A DNA stretch of 64,000 nucleotides from Paenibacillus sp. R14(2021) (GTDB lineage: Bacteria; Bacillota; Bacilli; Paenibacillales; Paenibacillaceae), in contig NZ_CP080269.1 in the NCBI RefSeq assembly GCF_019431355.1, positions 3,926,001-3,990,000 on the forward strand, in the 5' to 3' direction. Positions 1 to 8,887 of the stretch are shown here, one piece after another (within the stretch, counting starts at the first letter, position 1; the number at the start of each line of letters is the position of its first letter). The notes under the pieces were generated by a model. That model saw nothing but the letters and a program-made list of their open reading frames with translations, searched no databases and was not told the origin of the DNA. The translations under genes were made by a program, and so were the position numbers.

Positions 1-110
1 GTTCCCTTTTTGAATTCATCTATATGAATCTCGTTCACGATCGCTTGCTTCTCTTCTTCGCTAAGAGAGGTCAGTCTCGTCATATAATCAAATAAAATGT
101 TTTTCATCAT
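1..110 (-). CDS. Crp/Fnr-family transcriptional regulator, N-terminal fragment (partial)
   Basis: The minus strand opens with an AAGGAG-type ribosome site followed by two consecutive ATG codons. It reads MKNILFDYMTRLTSLSEEE and continues off the left edge after about 36 residues. An N-terminus of this kind (DYM..LT.LSEEE followed by an F-K-K-G turn) is typical of Crp/Fnr proteins just before their cyclic-nucleotide-binding-like barrel. Only this piece is visible, so the DNA-binding domain cannot be checked. The start could be either ATG, at 110 or 107. Confidence 0.5.
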   Translation of the reverse strand, partial: MMKNILFDYMTRLTSLSEEEKQAIVNEIHIDEFKKG

Positions 111-193
111 TCATCTCCTTCTGAAATGCTCTAACTTAATATTACTCTAATTCTACAGTCACTTCGAGCACATGGAAATGCAGTTGCCGATCC

Positions 194-226
194 AAAAAAA
201 ACTCTCACCCCAAAGGGACGAGAGTG
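194..226 (-). terminator. Rho-independent terminator after the SDR gene
   Basis: Read on the minus strand, a CTCTCGTCCC / GGGTGAGAG hairpin with a four-base loop runs directly into eight T. It lies about 85 bases past the stop of the SDR gene at 310 and closes the two-gene unit that starts at 1610. Confidence 0.8.
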
Positions 227-253
227 TGTTGGGAAATAGGTGCTGGAAATGCA

Positions 254-279
254 CAAAGAACCCTGTAAAGGGTTCTTTG
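254..279. terminator. Perfect 10-bp hairpin between SDR stop and terminator
   Basis: CAAAGAACCC pairs perfectly with GGGTTCTTTG around a six-base loop. No long T run follows on either strand. It may be a stability hairpin, or a weak extra terminator ahead of the strong one at 194-226. Confidence 0.4.
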
Positions 280-309
280 CGGGTGATAGATAAGAGTTTT
301 GTTGCCTAA

Positions 310-1068
310 TTACGCTTGAGACGCGGAGCGGAGCCAGTCCTCGAAATGAGTCGGGGCGATACGGGCTTTGGAATTATCGTGCGGTACGAGGGACAATTCC
401 TTAAGCACCGAGCCGAAATACTTGTAGTTCTCGTCCGTGACTACCTGACGTGCGTCGTTTTTCGCTTTAAGGTAAATTCGAGCGATTTCGTTGAGACGAT
501 ACCGATCCGGACCGGCCAACTCGAAGGTAGCGTTCGCAGCCGGAGCCAGCGCGAAGTCAGCCAGCGCGGCTGCAACGTCACCCGACGTGATCGGCTGGAA
601 GAAGGCGGACGACAATGTAACGGTTTGTCCTTCGGTGGCCATGTCGACGATGCCCCCGACGAATTCGGAGAACTGCGTGGCGCGGACGATCGTGTAAGGA
701 ATCTTGGAAGACTTGATCAGTACTTCCTGAGCGGTTTTCGCGCGGAAATAACCGTTCTCTGGAAGGAGATCGGTGTTAACGATCGACAGCGCGACGTGGT
801 GTTTCACGCCGGCTTCCGCTTCGGCGGCCAGAAGGTTTCGAGTTGACGTCTCGAAAAATTCCAATACGGCTTGGTCCTCCCATGAAGGCGAATTCGTCAC
901 GTCGACGACGACGTCGGCGCCTTTAAACGCTTCGGTCAGACCTTCACCGGTAATGGAATTGATGCCAAGAGAAGGTGATGCTTGTACTGCCTCATGACCT
1001 TGCTCACGAAGATTTTTTGTAAGTTGTTTTCCAATCAGTCCAGTGCCGCCAATAATGACAACTTTCAT
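310..1068 (-). CDS. NAD(P)-binding SDR-family (NmrA-like) oxidoreductase
   Basis: This is a 252-residue protein. It opens MKVVIIGGTGLIGKQL, a Rossmann dinucleotide-binding loop (GGTGxxG) at residues 7-13. Its length and layout fit the atypical short-chain dehydrogenases of the NmrA/NAD-dependent epimerase type, which lack a clear YxxxK pair and often act on quinones or as redox sensors. The AGGAGG ribosome site lies seven bases before the ATG. It follows the AhpD-like gene by 62 bases on the same strand and ends at the terminator at 194-226, so the two probably form an operon of the redox-stress kind. The substrate cannot be read from the sequence. Confidence 0.8.
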   Translation of the reverse strand: MKVVIIGGTGLIGKQLTKNLREQGHEAVQASPSLGINSITGEGLTEAFKGADVVVDVTNSPSWEDQAVLEFFETSTRNLLAAEAEAGVKHHVALSIVNTDLLPENGYFRAKTAQEVLIKSSKIPYTIVRATQFSEFVGGIVDMATEGQTVTLSSAFFQPITSGDVAAALADFALAPAANATFELAGPDRYRLNEIARIYLKAKNDARQVVTDENYKYFGSVLKELSLVPHDNSKARIAPTHFEDWLRSASQA

Positions 1069-1130
1069 GTTGAACCTCCTAGTTTATGGCCCGTTAGAAG
1101 GGCTGGAGAGATATATGATTTTGTAACGGT

Positions 1131-1610
1131 TTAGCTCAGGCCGGCTTTCGTCAATCCATACGCTGCGTCAGCAGAACCCGGTACAGCTGTGAAAGCGATG
1201 CTAATGCGGTTCCAAGCATTGATAGCCATAACCGAGAAGGTCAGATCGGACAGCTCTTTTTCGGACAACTGTCCGCGAACAAGCTCATAAAGCTCATCAG
1301 GTACGCCATGTTCAGGCAGCTTGGTCAAACTCTCGGTCCATGCCAGCGCAGCTCGTTCACGAGGACTAAACAACGTGGATTCGCGCCAAATCGCAAGGTG
1401 ATATAGACGAAGCTCGCTCTCGCCATGAATCTTAGCCTCTTTGACGTGCATGTCCAGGCAGAAAGCACACCCATTCACTTGAGAAGCTCTGATGTGAACG
1501 AGATCGCGGGTTTTTTGCTCAATCGAACTTTCATTCTCTGCATTGCTTAATCCCATCAACGCTTTAACAAATTCCGGTGATTGTTGCATGTAATTAATAC
1601 GCTGTGCCAT
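1131..1610 (-). CDS. Carboxymuconolactone decarboxylase / AhpD-like family protein
   Basis: This is a 159-residue protein starting MAQRINYMQQSPEF. The ATG at 1610 was chosen because GGAGGG sits eight bases upstream; the reading frame stays open to 1700 without another ribosome site. The motif CAFCLDMH (CxxC-x3-H, roughly residues 66-73) is the redox-active centre of AhpD-like proteins, with the usual helical bundle around it. Family members act as alkyl-hydroperoxide-type thiol reductases or as uncharacterised proteins next to oxidoreductases. The SDR gene directly downstream supports a shared oxidative or electrophile-stress role, which is an inference. Confidence 0.82.
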   Translation of the reverse strand: MAQRINYMQQSPEFVKALMGLSNAENESSIEQKTRDLVHIRASQVNGCAFCLDMHVKEAKIHGESELRLYHLAIWRESTLFSPRERAALAWTESLTKLPEHGVPDELYELVRGQLSEKELSDLTFSVMAINAWNRISIAFTAVPGSADAAYGLTKAGLS

Positions 1611-1881
1611 ACGGGTATCCCTCCGGTTGATTAGTTGATTAATTTGCATTCGAACATTTAACGACGATGTGATGAAATTCGTGACACGATGGTGCTTCAA
1701 ATTTTTCGGACAACTGCTTTTTTTTAATAATCTTGAGTATTGTTAGCTAACTGAAGTTACCCTATTCGTGTCAATCCTGGTCACCCCTTGCACTGCGGCA
1801 TACCTATTCAGAATGAGGTTGGAAAGCAACTTCCTTCTCTCCCAAGCGAAAGTGCCGTCGAAAGCAGTCATTCTGATAAAC
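1611..1881. other. Non-coding stretch between AhpD-like gene and ara terminator
   Basis: Apart from the promoter region of the AhpD-like gene I see little here. A perfect 10-bp palindrome, GTTAGCTAAC, lies at 1742-1751. A TTGACA on the minus strand is near 1768, but no well-spaced -10 accompanies it. The palindrome could be an operator of a stress regulator. Confidence 0.3.
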
Positions 1882-1936
1882 AAAAAAACCGTTCCTTAGT
1901 AAATAGAAAGATCCATTTACGAAAGAAACGGTTTTT
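1882..1936 (-). terminator. Terminator of the araBDA operon
   Basis: On the minus strand a long imperfect hairpin (ACCGTTTC ... GGAACGGT outer stem, GTAAATG / TATTTAC inner stem) ends in seven T. It starts about 40 bases after the araA stop codon. Confidence 0.8.
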
Positions 1937-1977
1937 ACATTTTGCTCAAGGAAGCGGCGATTCATTATGGATTACTT

Positions 1978-3402
1978 TTACTTGATGACGACGTATTCCA
2001 AGTTAACCAGCTTGGCGTAGGTTACGATTTGGTCTGTCGTCAGGTTCAAGGAAACGACGGTATGATGGCCGCCGCCATTCTCGACCCAAGCCTTCACTCC
2101 ATCCTGGAAGTTCGGTTTCACCGTCCACAGGACGCGAGCAACAGGAAGGTTAGGAGCCGGAACCGTCGGCTCGAATGCGGAAACCTCGTTGATTAGTAAT
2201 TTATAATGAGTGCCGAAGTCCGCCATGGATACGACTACGCCTTCGCCGGCTTTGCCGTCGAAAACCAGACGTGCCGGATCTTCGCGGTCGCCGATGCCGA
2301 GCGGCGAAACAACGATTTTCGGCTTGTTGCTTGCCAGGGACGGATCTACCTCGAGCATATGGGATTGCAGGATGGCTTCCTGACCGGCCGCCATCTCGTA
2401 GGTGTAATCCTCCATAAAGCCCGTGTTTTGATTGCGGCTCATCACTTTCAGCAAGCGGTCGAGCGCAGCCGTCTTCCAGTCGCCCTCACCGGCAAAGCCG
2501 TAGCCTTGCGCCATCAGACGTTGGACGGCAAGACCCGGAAGCTGTTTCATGCCATGCAAATCTTCGAAGTTCGTCGTGAAGGCATTATAGCCTTTTTCAT
2601 CCAAGAAACGCTTGATGGCGATTTCATAGCTCCCTTGGATTCTGACGCTCGCTTCCCAAGTTTCTTTGCTGTTTGTGCCGTAATCGAATTCGTAGGTCTC
2701 CGCGTATTGAGCCATCAGATCATCGATTTCCTGCGCCGTAACGGCATTTACGTATTGCACAAGGTCGCCGATGCCGTAGTAGTCCACCGTCCATCCGAAT
2801 TGAATTTGAGCCTCGACCTTGTCGCCTTCCGTTACGCCAACATTGCGCATGTTGTCGCCGAAACGGGCAACTTTGATGTTGAAGCCTTCGTTATAGGCAA
2901 CCGCTACGTCCATCCAATCCGCAATTTGCTGCTGCACTTCCGGACGCTCCCAATAGCCTACGACGATTTTATTTTGTTTCTTCAGACGGGCATTAATGAA
3001 TCCATACTCGCGGTCGCCGTGAGCGGCCTGGTTCAAGTTCATGAAGTCCATGTCGATCGTTGCCCAAGGAATGCTTTCATTGAACTGGGTCGCGAAGTGA
3101 AGCAGAGGCTTCTGCAGCAATTTCGTACCGCGAATCCACATTTTCGCAGGCGAGAACGTATGCATCCACGTAATGACACCCGCCACTTCGTCGCGATAGT
3201 TGACCTCTTTCATAATGCTTGTAATTTTATCCGCGCTGACAGCTAAGTCCTGCAAGACAAGCGGATAAGGCAGCACACCGCTATTATTCAAAGCATCGGT
3301 CATCTTCTGCGCATGAGCCTTTACTTCAGCCAGCGCTTCTTCCCCGTACAGATGCTGCGAACCTACGACAAACCAAAACTGTTTAGCTGCTGCTGCTGAC
3401 AT
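1978..3402 (-). CDS. araA: L-arabinose isomerase
   Basis: This 474-residue cytoplasmic enzyme converts L-arabinose to L-ribulose. It opens with [14 protein letters not shown], the AraA signature. It keeps the metal-binding and catalytic stretches [23 protein letters not shown] and GGGHHTVVS, which contain the two Glu and two His ligands of the family. The frame reaches an ATG at 3411, but AAGAGG lies almost on top of that codon. The ATG at 3402 has proper spacing and is preferred. It is third in the araB-araD-araA unit, 33 bases behind araD, and is followed by a strong terminator. Confidence 0.96.
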   Translation of the reverse strand: MSAAAAKQFWFVVGSQHLYGEEALAEVKAHAQKMTDALNNSGVLPYPLVLQDLAVSADKITSIMKEVNYRDEVAGVITWMHTFSPAKMWIRGTKLLQKPLLHFATQFNESIPWATIDMDFMNLNQAAHGDREYGFINARLKKQNKIVVGYWERPEVQQQIADWMDVAVAYNEGFNIKVARFGDNMRNVGVTEGDKVEAQIQFGWTVDYYGIGDLVQYVNAVTAQEIDDLMAQYAETYEFDYGTNSKETWEASVRIQGSYEIAIKRFLDEKGYNAFTTNFEDLHGMKQLPGLAVQRLMAQGYGFAGEGDWKTAALDRLLKVMSRNQNTGFMEDYTYEMAAGQEAILQSHMLEVDPSLASNKPKIVVSPLGIGDREDPARLVFDGKAGEGVVVSMADFGTHYKLLINEVSAFEPTVPAPNLPVARVLWTVKPNFQDGVKAWVENGGGHHTVVSLNLTTDQIVTYAKLVNLEYVVIK

Positions 3403-3444
3403 CTTAATCATCCTCTTTTCTTTATTTTAATCAGGGTGAGGCTA

Positions 3445-4140
3445 TTACTTCTGCCCGTAGTAGGCGTCTTTCCCGTGTTTCCGGAGATAGTGCTTATCCA
3501 GAATGCCTTGCGGCAGTTCTTTGGCAAAATGGTTCAATTGCCGCGCGTACAGATTCATTTTGCACACTTCCTCCAGCACGACGCTGTTCACGACCGCCGA
3601 CTTCACGTCTTTGCCCCAAGTGAAAGGCGCATGTCCCTGGAGCAGAACGGCCGGGATCGCCAAGACATCCAATCCGCGCTTCTCGAACGTTTCGATAATA
3701 ACGTGACCCGTCTCCGCTTCGTATCCCCGGTCAACCTCGTCTTGGTTCAAGAACCGTGCGCAAGGCACGGCGCCATAGAAGGTGTCCGCATGCGTCGTTC
3801 CCATAACGGGCACATCCAGTCCCGCTTGCGCCCAGATGGTTGCCCAAGTCGAGTGGGTATGCACGATGCCGCCGATTTGCGGATAATGCTTATACAATAC
3901 GGCGTGAGTCGCGGTATCGGAGGAAGGTCTCATCTCTCCCTCCACCACTTTGCCGTCGAGATCCACGACTACCATGTCGCTTGGTTTCATCTTTTCATAG
4001 CTGATTCCGCTCGGTTTAATGACGAACAGGCCGCTATCCCGATCGATGGCGCTCGCATTGCCCCAAGTGAATTTCACGAGTCCATGCTTCGCCAAATCCA
4101 GATTTGCCTGATAAACCTCTTCTTTCAATTGTTCTAACAA
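3445..4140 (-). CDS. araD: L-ribulose-5-phosphate 4-epimerase
   Basis: This 231-residue class II aldolase-fold enzyme converts L-ribulose 5-phosphate to D-xylulose 5-phosphate. The zinc-binding HTHSTWAT motif (about residues 95-102), GHAPFTWGKD and the C-terminal HGKDAYYGQ with the catalytic tyrosine are all present. The start is TTG at 4140: GGGAGGGG, lying in the last codons of araB, is its ribosome site, and no ATG fits. The araB stop is only two bases away, so translation is probably coupled. Confidence 0.96.
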   Translation of the reverse strand: MLEQLKEEVYQANLDLAKHGLVKFTWGNASAIDRDSGLFVIKPSGISYEKMKPSDMVVVDLDGKVVEGEMRPSSDTATHAVLYKHYPQIGGIVHTHSTWATIWAQAGLDVPVMGTTHADTFYGAVPCARFLNQDEVDRGYEAETGHVIIETFEKRGLDVLAIPAVLLQGHAPFTWGKDVKSAVVNSVVLEEVCKMNLYARQLNHFAKELPQGILDKHYLRKHGKDAYYGQK

Positions 4141-4142
4141 CG

Positions 4143-5765
4143 TTAGCCCCTCCCGTTCTCTAGCAGATGGTCTACGGCAGCTTGTTCGATGGCCAATCCT
4201 GCTTCATAACGTTTCATAAATGTTTGGAATCCTTGTACATCCGCTTCATCTGGAGCAATCTCCTGTCCTTCGACATCTTGGAAGACTTTCTGTTCGAGGA
4301 AGTCGTCCAAGCTCTCTGCTTGATCCTTGTTGACCATATAAGAGGCCAGAAGCGCCATGCCCCATGCACCGCCTTCGCCGGCCGTGGACATGACCGAGAT
4401 CGGTACGTTCAGCGCAGCGGCTAAGGTTTTTTGTCCAACGACAGGGGTTTTGAAGAGGCCGCCGTGAGCCAAGATGCTGTCAATGGCCACCTGTTCGTTC
4501 TCGGTCAAAATATCCATGCCAAGCTTGAGCGCTCCGAAAGCCGTGAATAGATGCGTGCGCATGAAATTAGCCAGATTAAAGTTGCTTTCCGGCGAGCGAA
4601 CGAACAACGGCCGGCCTTTGTCGAGTCCCGTAATGTTTTCGCCCGAGAGATAGCCGTAGCTAAGCAAGCCGCCGCCATCCGGGTCTGCTTCGAGCGACTT
4701 GCCCAGCAGCACGCTGAATAATTTGCCGGAATCCACGTTGAATCCCATAGCTTCGGAAAATTCACGGAACAGTCCCATCCAGGCATTGAGATCGCTGGAG
4801 CAGTTGTTGGCATGCACCATGCCGACCGGACTGCCGTCAGGCGTCGTGACCATATCGATCTCCGGATAAACCTTGGATAATTCTTTCTCCAGTACAATCA
4901 TCGCAAAAACAGAAGTGCCCACGGAAACGTTGCCCGTACGCTTCCTGACGCTATTCGTCGCAACCATGCCTGTGCCGGCGTCGCCTTCCGGAGGACAGAG
5001 CGCAATGCCGGACTGCAAATCCCCGGCCGGGTCCAGAATAGCGGCTCCCGCCGCCGTTAGCTCGCCAGCCTGCTCGCCGGAGAGATAGACGCTCGGAAGA
5101 AGATCCCCAAGCTTCCACGGACAGCCTTTGGCTGCAATTAATGCATCGAATTGCTTGACCATCGTTGGATGGTAATTATGGGTTGCTTCATCAATTGGGA
5201 AGATGCCGGAAGCATCGCCGATGCCGATTGCTTTATTGCCGGTCAGCAGCCAATGGATATAGCCGGCCAGCGTCGTTACGAAATCGATGCGAGGCACATG
5301 CTCCTCTTGATTCAATATCGCTTGGTACAAATGGGCGATACTCCAGCGCTCGGGAATATTGAACTTGAACAGCTCCGTCAGTTCCCTTGCCGCCGCACCG
5401 GTTGTTGCATTGCGCCAAGTCCGAAACGGCACCAGCAGTTCACCCTTGCTGTCGAATGCCATATAACCGTGCATCATACCGGAAAATCCGACCGAACCAA
5501 CGGTCTTAAGGGTAACCCCGAATTTCCGTTCCACTTCCTGCTTCATTTCGCGATAAGCGGTTTGGAGGCCTGTAATAACATCCTCCTGGTTGTACGTCCA
5601 ATATCCGTCTTTCAAGCGATTTTCCCACTCAAAGCTTCCCGATGCGATCGTGTCGAAACGACGATCGATCAGCACCGCTTTGATCCGCGTAGATCCAAAT
5701 TCGATACCGAGCGAAGTTTCTCCCTTGGTTATCGCTTCTTTCAAGTCTACATGATTCATGATCAC
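4143..5765 (-). CDS. araB: Ribulokinase-type FGGY carbohydrate kinase
   Basis: This 540-residue FGGY-family kinase is first in the araBDA operon, so it should phosphorylate L-ribulose. The N-terminal phosphate-binding loop reads [16 protein letters not shown]. The middle has GFSGMMHGY and GNVSVGTS, and a glycine-rich [12 protein letters not shown] lies near the C-terminus (ATP-binding lobe). The sequence does not look like the classical AraB of E. coli or B. subtilis. It resembles the xylulokinase-like branch found next to araA/araD in Bacteroidetes and some Firmicutes. The ribulokinase role therefore rests on operon position. The start is GTG at 5765 after GAGAGGGG; an ATG at 5759 is the alternative. 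Confidence 0.85.
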   Translation of the reverse strand: MIMNHVDLKEAITKGETSLGIEFGSTRIKAVLIDRRFDTIASGSFEWENRLKDGYWTYNQEDVITGLQTAYREMKQEVERKFGVTLKTVGSVGFSGMMHGYMAFDSKGELLVPFRTWRNATTGAAARELTELFKFNIPERWSIAHLYQAILNQEEHVPRIDFVTTLAGYIHWLLTGNKAIGIGDASGIFPIDEATHNYHPTMVKQFDALIAAKGCPWKLGDLLPSVYLSGEQAGELTAAGAAILDPAGDLQSGIALCPPEGDAGTGMVATNSVRKRTGNVSVGTSVFAMIVLEKELSKVYPEIDMVTTPDGSPVGMVHANNCSSDLNAWMGLFREFSEAMGFNVDSGKLFSVLLGKSLEADPDGGGLLSYGYLSGENITGLDKGRPLFVRSPESNFNLANFMRTHLFTAFGALKLGMDILTENEQVAIDSILAHGGLFKTPVVGQKTLAAALNVPISVMSTAGEGGAWGMALLASYMVNKDQAESLDDFLEQKVFQDVEGQEIAPDEADVQGFQTFMKRYEAGLAIEQAAVDHLLENGRG

Positions 5766-5886
5766 GTCTATCCCCTCTCTGTCGCAATTTCATTTCGCGA
5801 TTTAACCCAATCGAATTCGATTCATATAATAGCTGCTTCCGATCGGACCGGTCACATGATGTGACAGCCGGCAGATTCCGACCAAA

Positions 5887-5900
5887 AGAAGGCGCTTTCC
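5887..5900 (-). promoter_or_regulatory. cre-like (CcpA) site in the araB leader
   Basis: The minus strand reads GGAAAGCGCCTTCT. This matches 12 of 14 positions of the usual catabolite-responsive element pattern TGWAARCGYTWNCW. It lies 16 or more bases downstream of the araB -10 box, where CcpA would act as a roadblock. It is a motif match only. Confidence 0.3.
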
Positions 5901-5915
5901 TTTACTGACAGCCTA

Positions 5916-5944
5916 AGTATATTTTCTGTACGTACACTTGTCAA
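5916..5944 (-). promoter_or_regulatory. Sigma-A promoter of araBDA
   Basis: The minus strand has a perfect TTGACA (5944-5939), a 17-base spacer and TATACT (5921-5916). The spacer contains the AraR palindrome, so repressor binding would directly block polymerase. The araB start codon is about 150 bases downstream. Confidence 0.85.
5927..5936. promoter_or_regulatory. AraR operator in araBDA promoter spacer
   Basis: This is a perfect palindrome, TGTACGTACA, identical to the core of B. subtilis AraR operators. It lies between the -35 and -10 boxes of the araBDA promoter. A second identical copy overlaps the araR promoter. Confidence 0.85.
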
Positions 5945-6066
5945 TATAGGCTAATAGTTATACCAACATAAGTCGCAATGCCATCTCTAGTCGTCTCATC
6001 AATAGTGTCTTCCTACGGCAAGCGCGGAATTTGTACCGTTGAAATCGCAAATAAATGCCACTGCAT

Positions 6067-6105
6067 TTGCATTTCATGCAATTCATGCTAAAATGTGTAC
6101 GTACA
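6067..6105 (+). promoter_or_regulatory. araR promoter with overlapping AraR operator
   Basis: TTGCAT (6067-6072) and TAAAAT (6089-6094) are 16 bases apart. The palindrome TGTACGTACA follows at 6096-6105, covering the expected transcription start. This layout predicts negative autoregulation, as in B. subtilis. The AraR start codon is 34 bases further on. Confidence 0.75.
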
Positions 6106-6138
6106 ACTTATGGAACAACGATGAAAGAAGTGGATGGC

Positions 6139-7230
6139 ATGAAGCCAAAGTACCAGATCATCATTGATGATATCAAAAGTTATATCCTCTCTGGAACGTA
6201 CAAAGCAGGCGAGAGAATTCCTTCGGAGTCCGCTTTGCAGGACAGCTACAACGTTAGCCGGCAGACGGTTCGAAAAGCCATTCTGGCGTTATCGAACGAG
6301 GGGTTCCTAAGAAGCGAGAAGGGATCCGGCACGTACGTCAGCAGCCAATACCGATCCAAACCAGGCGGGAAAGCTATAAATAAAACGATCGGCGTCATCA
6401 CGACCTATATCTCGGATTACATCTTCCCCTCCATTATCCGCGGCATTGAAAGCCGATTAAACGAAGATAACTATTCCTTGCTGCTAGCCAGTACCAATAA
6501 TGATATCGCACAGGAAAAAAAGGCGTTGGAAATGATGCTGTCCTACGGCGTGGATGGACTTATTATTGAGCCTACCAGAAGTAATATATACAACCCCAAT
6601 ATCGCTTACTACCTGTCCTTTAAGGAGCAGGAGGTTCCGTTCGCGATGATCAATGCCTATTATGAAGAGCTGGAAGTTCCTTTCTTCTGTCTGGATGACG
6701 TGCAGTCCAGCTATCTCGCAACCCGGGAGCTGATTGCTAAGGGACATACCCAGATCGGCATCATCGCAAAAATGGATGATTTGCAAGGGAAGTTTAGAAT
6801 GAAGGGATTCATCAAGGCCCTTGGGGAAGCCAAATTACGGTTCCAGCAAGAGCATGTGCTTTCTTTCGATACATCGACGAAGCCGGACCTGTCCGCTAAC
6901 TTGGACGTGTATCTGAACGACAATCGGGATGTATTGACTGCGCTTGTGTGTTACAACGACGAGGTCGGCTTGGAAGTCGTGCATGCCTGCAGAAGACTTG
7001 GAATCTCCATTCCGGACGAGCTATCCATCATTGGCCAGGACAATTCATATATCGCCAAAAACGCGAATATCCAACTAACGACGCTGACGCACCCCCAAGA
7101 ACAAATGGGACGCGACGCAGCGGACTGGGTCATTAAGCATTTACAAGGCAAAAAAGACTTGTCCACCAACACCTACTACCAACCCGTATTGATTGAGGGA
7201 GAAACGGTGAAGGAGATTGAGGTAGAGTAG
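6139..7230 (+). CDS. araR: Arabinose-responsive transcriptional repressor AraR
   Basis: This is a 363-residue chimeric repressor. Residues 1-70 form a GntR-type winged helix (KYQIIIDDIKSYI ... VSRQTVRKAILAL ... GSGTYV). The rest is a LacI/GalR-type sugar-binding domain with the stretch TYISDYIFPSIIRGIES, very close to B. subtilis AraR. It should bind the two TGTACGTACA palindromes upstream and release them with L-arabinose. The ATG at 6139 gives a start in register with known AraR proteins (MKPKYQ); the open frame extends to 6055 but has no better ribosome site. It is transcribed divergently from araBDA. Confidence 0.93.
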   Translation: MKPKYQIIIDDIKSYILSGTYKAGERIPSESALQDSYNVSRQTVRKAILALSNEGFLRSEKGSGTYVSSQYRSKPGGKAINKTIGVITTYISDYIFPSIIRGIESRLNEDNYSLLLASTNNDIAQEKKALEMMLSYGVDGLIIEPTRSNIYNPNIAYYLSFKEQEVPFAMINAYYEELEVPFFCLDDVQSSYLATRELIAKGHTQIGIIAKMDDLQGKFRMKGFIKALGEAKLRFQQEHVLSFDTSTKPDLSANLDVYLNDNRDVLTALVCYNDEVGLEVVHACRRLGISIPDELSIIGQDNSYIAKNANIQLTTLTHPQEQMGRDAADWVIKHLQGKKDLSTNTYYQPVLIEGETVKEIEVE

Positions 7231-7423
7231 TTACATGCGGGTCCGCATACGGCGGTACCAAAAGGTAACAGCCCTGGCGACTTAGGATTTCGTCATGTAT
7301 TGGTGACTGCTTACCCTGCCTCAAATTCAGTTTGTGTACCTTAGCTCGTGCATTTGCCGCCGGCTTCCTTCATATTCCGCCTCCCTGCCTGCCTCATTGC
7401 TTTATTTTCCGCGCCAAATAAGG
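7231..7423. other. Non-coding stretch between araR and first rlmH-end repeat
   Basis: I see no supported gene, RNA or clear terminator in these roughly 190 bases. By the cassette model they belong to the original chromosome next to rlmH. Confidence 0.4.
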
Positions 7424-7468
7424 GTTTTCACCAAAAATTCGCCGTTACTTGTGGTACGGTTCACCGTA
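7424..7468 (-). repeat. rlmH 3'-end repeat, copy 1 (putative outer att site)
   Basis: The minus strand encodes G-E-P-Y-H-K-stop (GAA CCG TAC CAC AAG then TAA). This is the exact C-terminus of RlmH, and it continues into CGGCGAATTTTTGG and GAAAAC. Three further copies lie at 12058, 17686 and at rlmH itself (19829), all in the same orientation. The differences fall mostly at third codon positions. This is the copy furthest from rlmH and so the candidate left boundary. Confidence 0.8.
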
Positions 7469-7481
7469 TCATCCCTTAAGC

Positions 7482-7507
7482 AAAAAAGGGCGCCCTTGTC
7501 GCGCCCC
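7482..7507 (-). terminator. Terminator after the broken methyltransferase copy
   Basis: The minus strand has AGGGGCGC / GGGCGCCC pairing around a seven-base loop, followed by six T. It lies about 125 bases past the stop at 7632. Confidence 0.65.
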
Positions 7508-7631
7508 TCTTTGCTATTTCCACCGATGCATATTTGATTTTATTGTCCATCCGCGCTAATGGTGAACCTCGCTTCACATACGTCGCAATGTTAGGTTGTA
7601 AAACTTGCTCCGTATCCGGAACCAGCATCAT

Positions 7632-8584
7632 TCACGCTTGAACCATACTTAACAATGCCATTGCCTCTTCATGACCAGGATCGAGCACTAATAACTCACG
7701 CAAGTAATGCGACGCCTCTTGGACTAACTCTAACTCGAAGCAGCAAATAGCTAGACAATAATATACGGTCGATACGACTTCATCTTGTTCTTCAAGGATC
7801 GATATTTCCAGAAACCGTTTGGACTCCTCGTACATACCCATCTCAAACAGGACTAACCCCGCATCGAGCGCAAGATCGTACCGCTGCTCCATGACGTAGT
7901 ACGAGGACCACATCCGCTGTATGCCTGTCAAAAGATCCTGCTTTTCTTCATCGTTCGCATCCGCAATCAGACTAGAGATCCGCTTCGTGTTCTGAATGAA
8001 AAATTCCGTATCGTATCCGCCCAAACGCCAAAAGCTTAAAATATGCTCCAGGCCCATGCTTTCTAAATTGCGATCTACCCATACCTTCATGCTAAAAAAT
8101 TCATCCGGTCCATAGCGTTCGATAAACCGGCGATAAGCTAATCTCGTTTGGGGATAGTCCATCGGCTGTTCCACATGGAGAACGCAGCCAACATTAATAT
8201 TTTTATTATGATGCGGTGGAAATAACGCCGCGGCTCCTCTTTGTTCAAACACATATTGAATCGCATGGTAGTTGGCCGTTAAAGAAAAGCTACCGTGCAG
8301 GGTCAACTCCGGCGGCTCTGCGAATTTCCAGCTATCCAGCAAGTGATCGCCTTTATCCGCCGTGACTAATAGAAAACCATGCTGCGACAACGTGTTTAGC
8401 CGCTCTAAAACGATTTGATCCAGCAATTCCGATGGTTTCAGTAAATCATGATGTTCGGGATATTCGACGTACACATCCGCTTCATAAACCTGTCCATCGC
8501 CTATATAAAGCAGCTCTTGCGGATGCTGTCAAAAAAGTAGTTGGCCACGATGACTAGCGGTTGTTGCAAGTCCCCTTGACGAAT
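7632..8584 (-). pseudogene. Truncated copy of the methyltransferase-TPR gene at 10309-11868
   Basis: The stretch is nearly identical to the 3' two thirds of the intact gene at 10309-11868, and both copies end with the same LLSMVQA C-terminus. Compared with that copy it has lost about 129 bases in frame (the 43 residues after QIVL). One G is missing near 8521, which breaks the frame. Homology stops abruptly at about 8584, leaving out the N-terminal third with the SAM-binding motif. The remaining open frame starts at an internal ATG (8474) without a convincing ribosome site. I therefore call it a pseudogene left by duplication and deletion. Confidence 0.85.
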
Positions 8585-8887
8585 CCCATCTATATTGCGA
8601 ATTTTGCCTAGGATGATTCAGCAGTACAATATATATTTCACAAGCTGTCCGAAGGACCCGATAGGCCCAGAAGGCAGCTTCTTTTCATTCCAATCAAACG
8701 GAGCAATACACATGAACAATTCCGATCTGCTACCACTTCCACAGAGCCAGTTCTGCACCGACGGCCTTTTCTTTGTTGGCAGCCAGAGAGGATCTCTTCG
8801 GCTTATAAATATAGACGAATGGTCACTTATGCTGATCACTGATTTGACTTAGAATTACCGTAAAAGATTGGAAAGGCTGTGATTTCA
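8585..8887. other. Junction region before the YheC/D gene
   Basis: About 300 bases follow the point where homology to the intact methyltransferase gene ends. Short open frames exist on both strands, but none has a ribosome site or recognisable product. It must contain the promoter of the gene at 8888. I cannot identify a consensus one; a sporulation sigma factor would be plausible. Confidence 0.3.

Noticed and set aside
7434..7468. Reading the repeats as terminators or REP-like hairpins
   Set aside because: The short dyad is not followed by T on the proper side in all copies. The exact match to rlmH codons with synonymous changes explains the sequence better.
8595..8852. Overlapping frames of 85 and 73 residues on both strands between the pseudogene and the YheC/D gene
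   Set aside because: Neither has a ribosome site or a recognisable sequence, and the two are antisense to one another.
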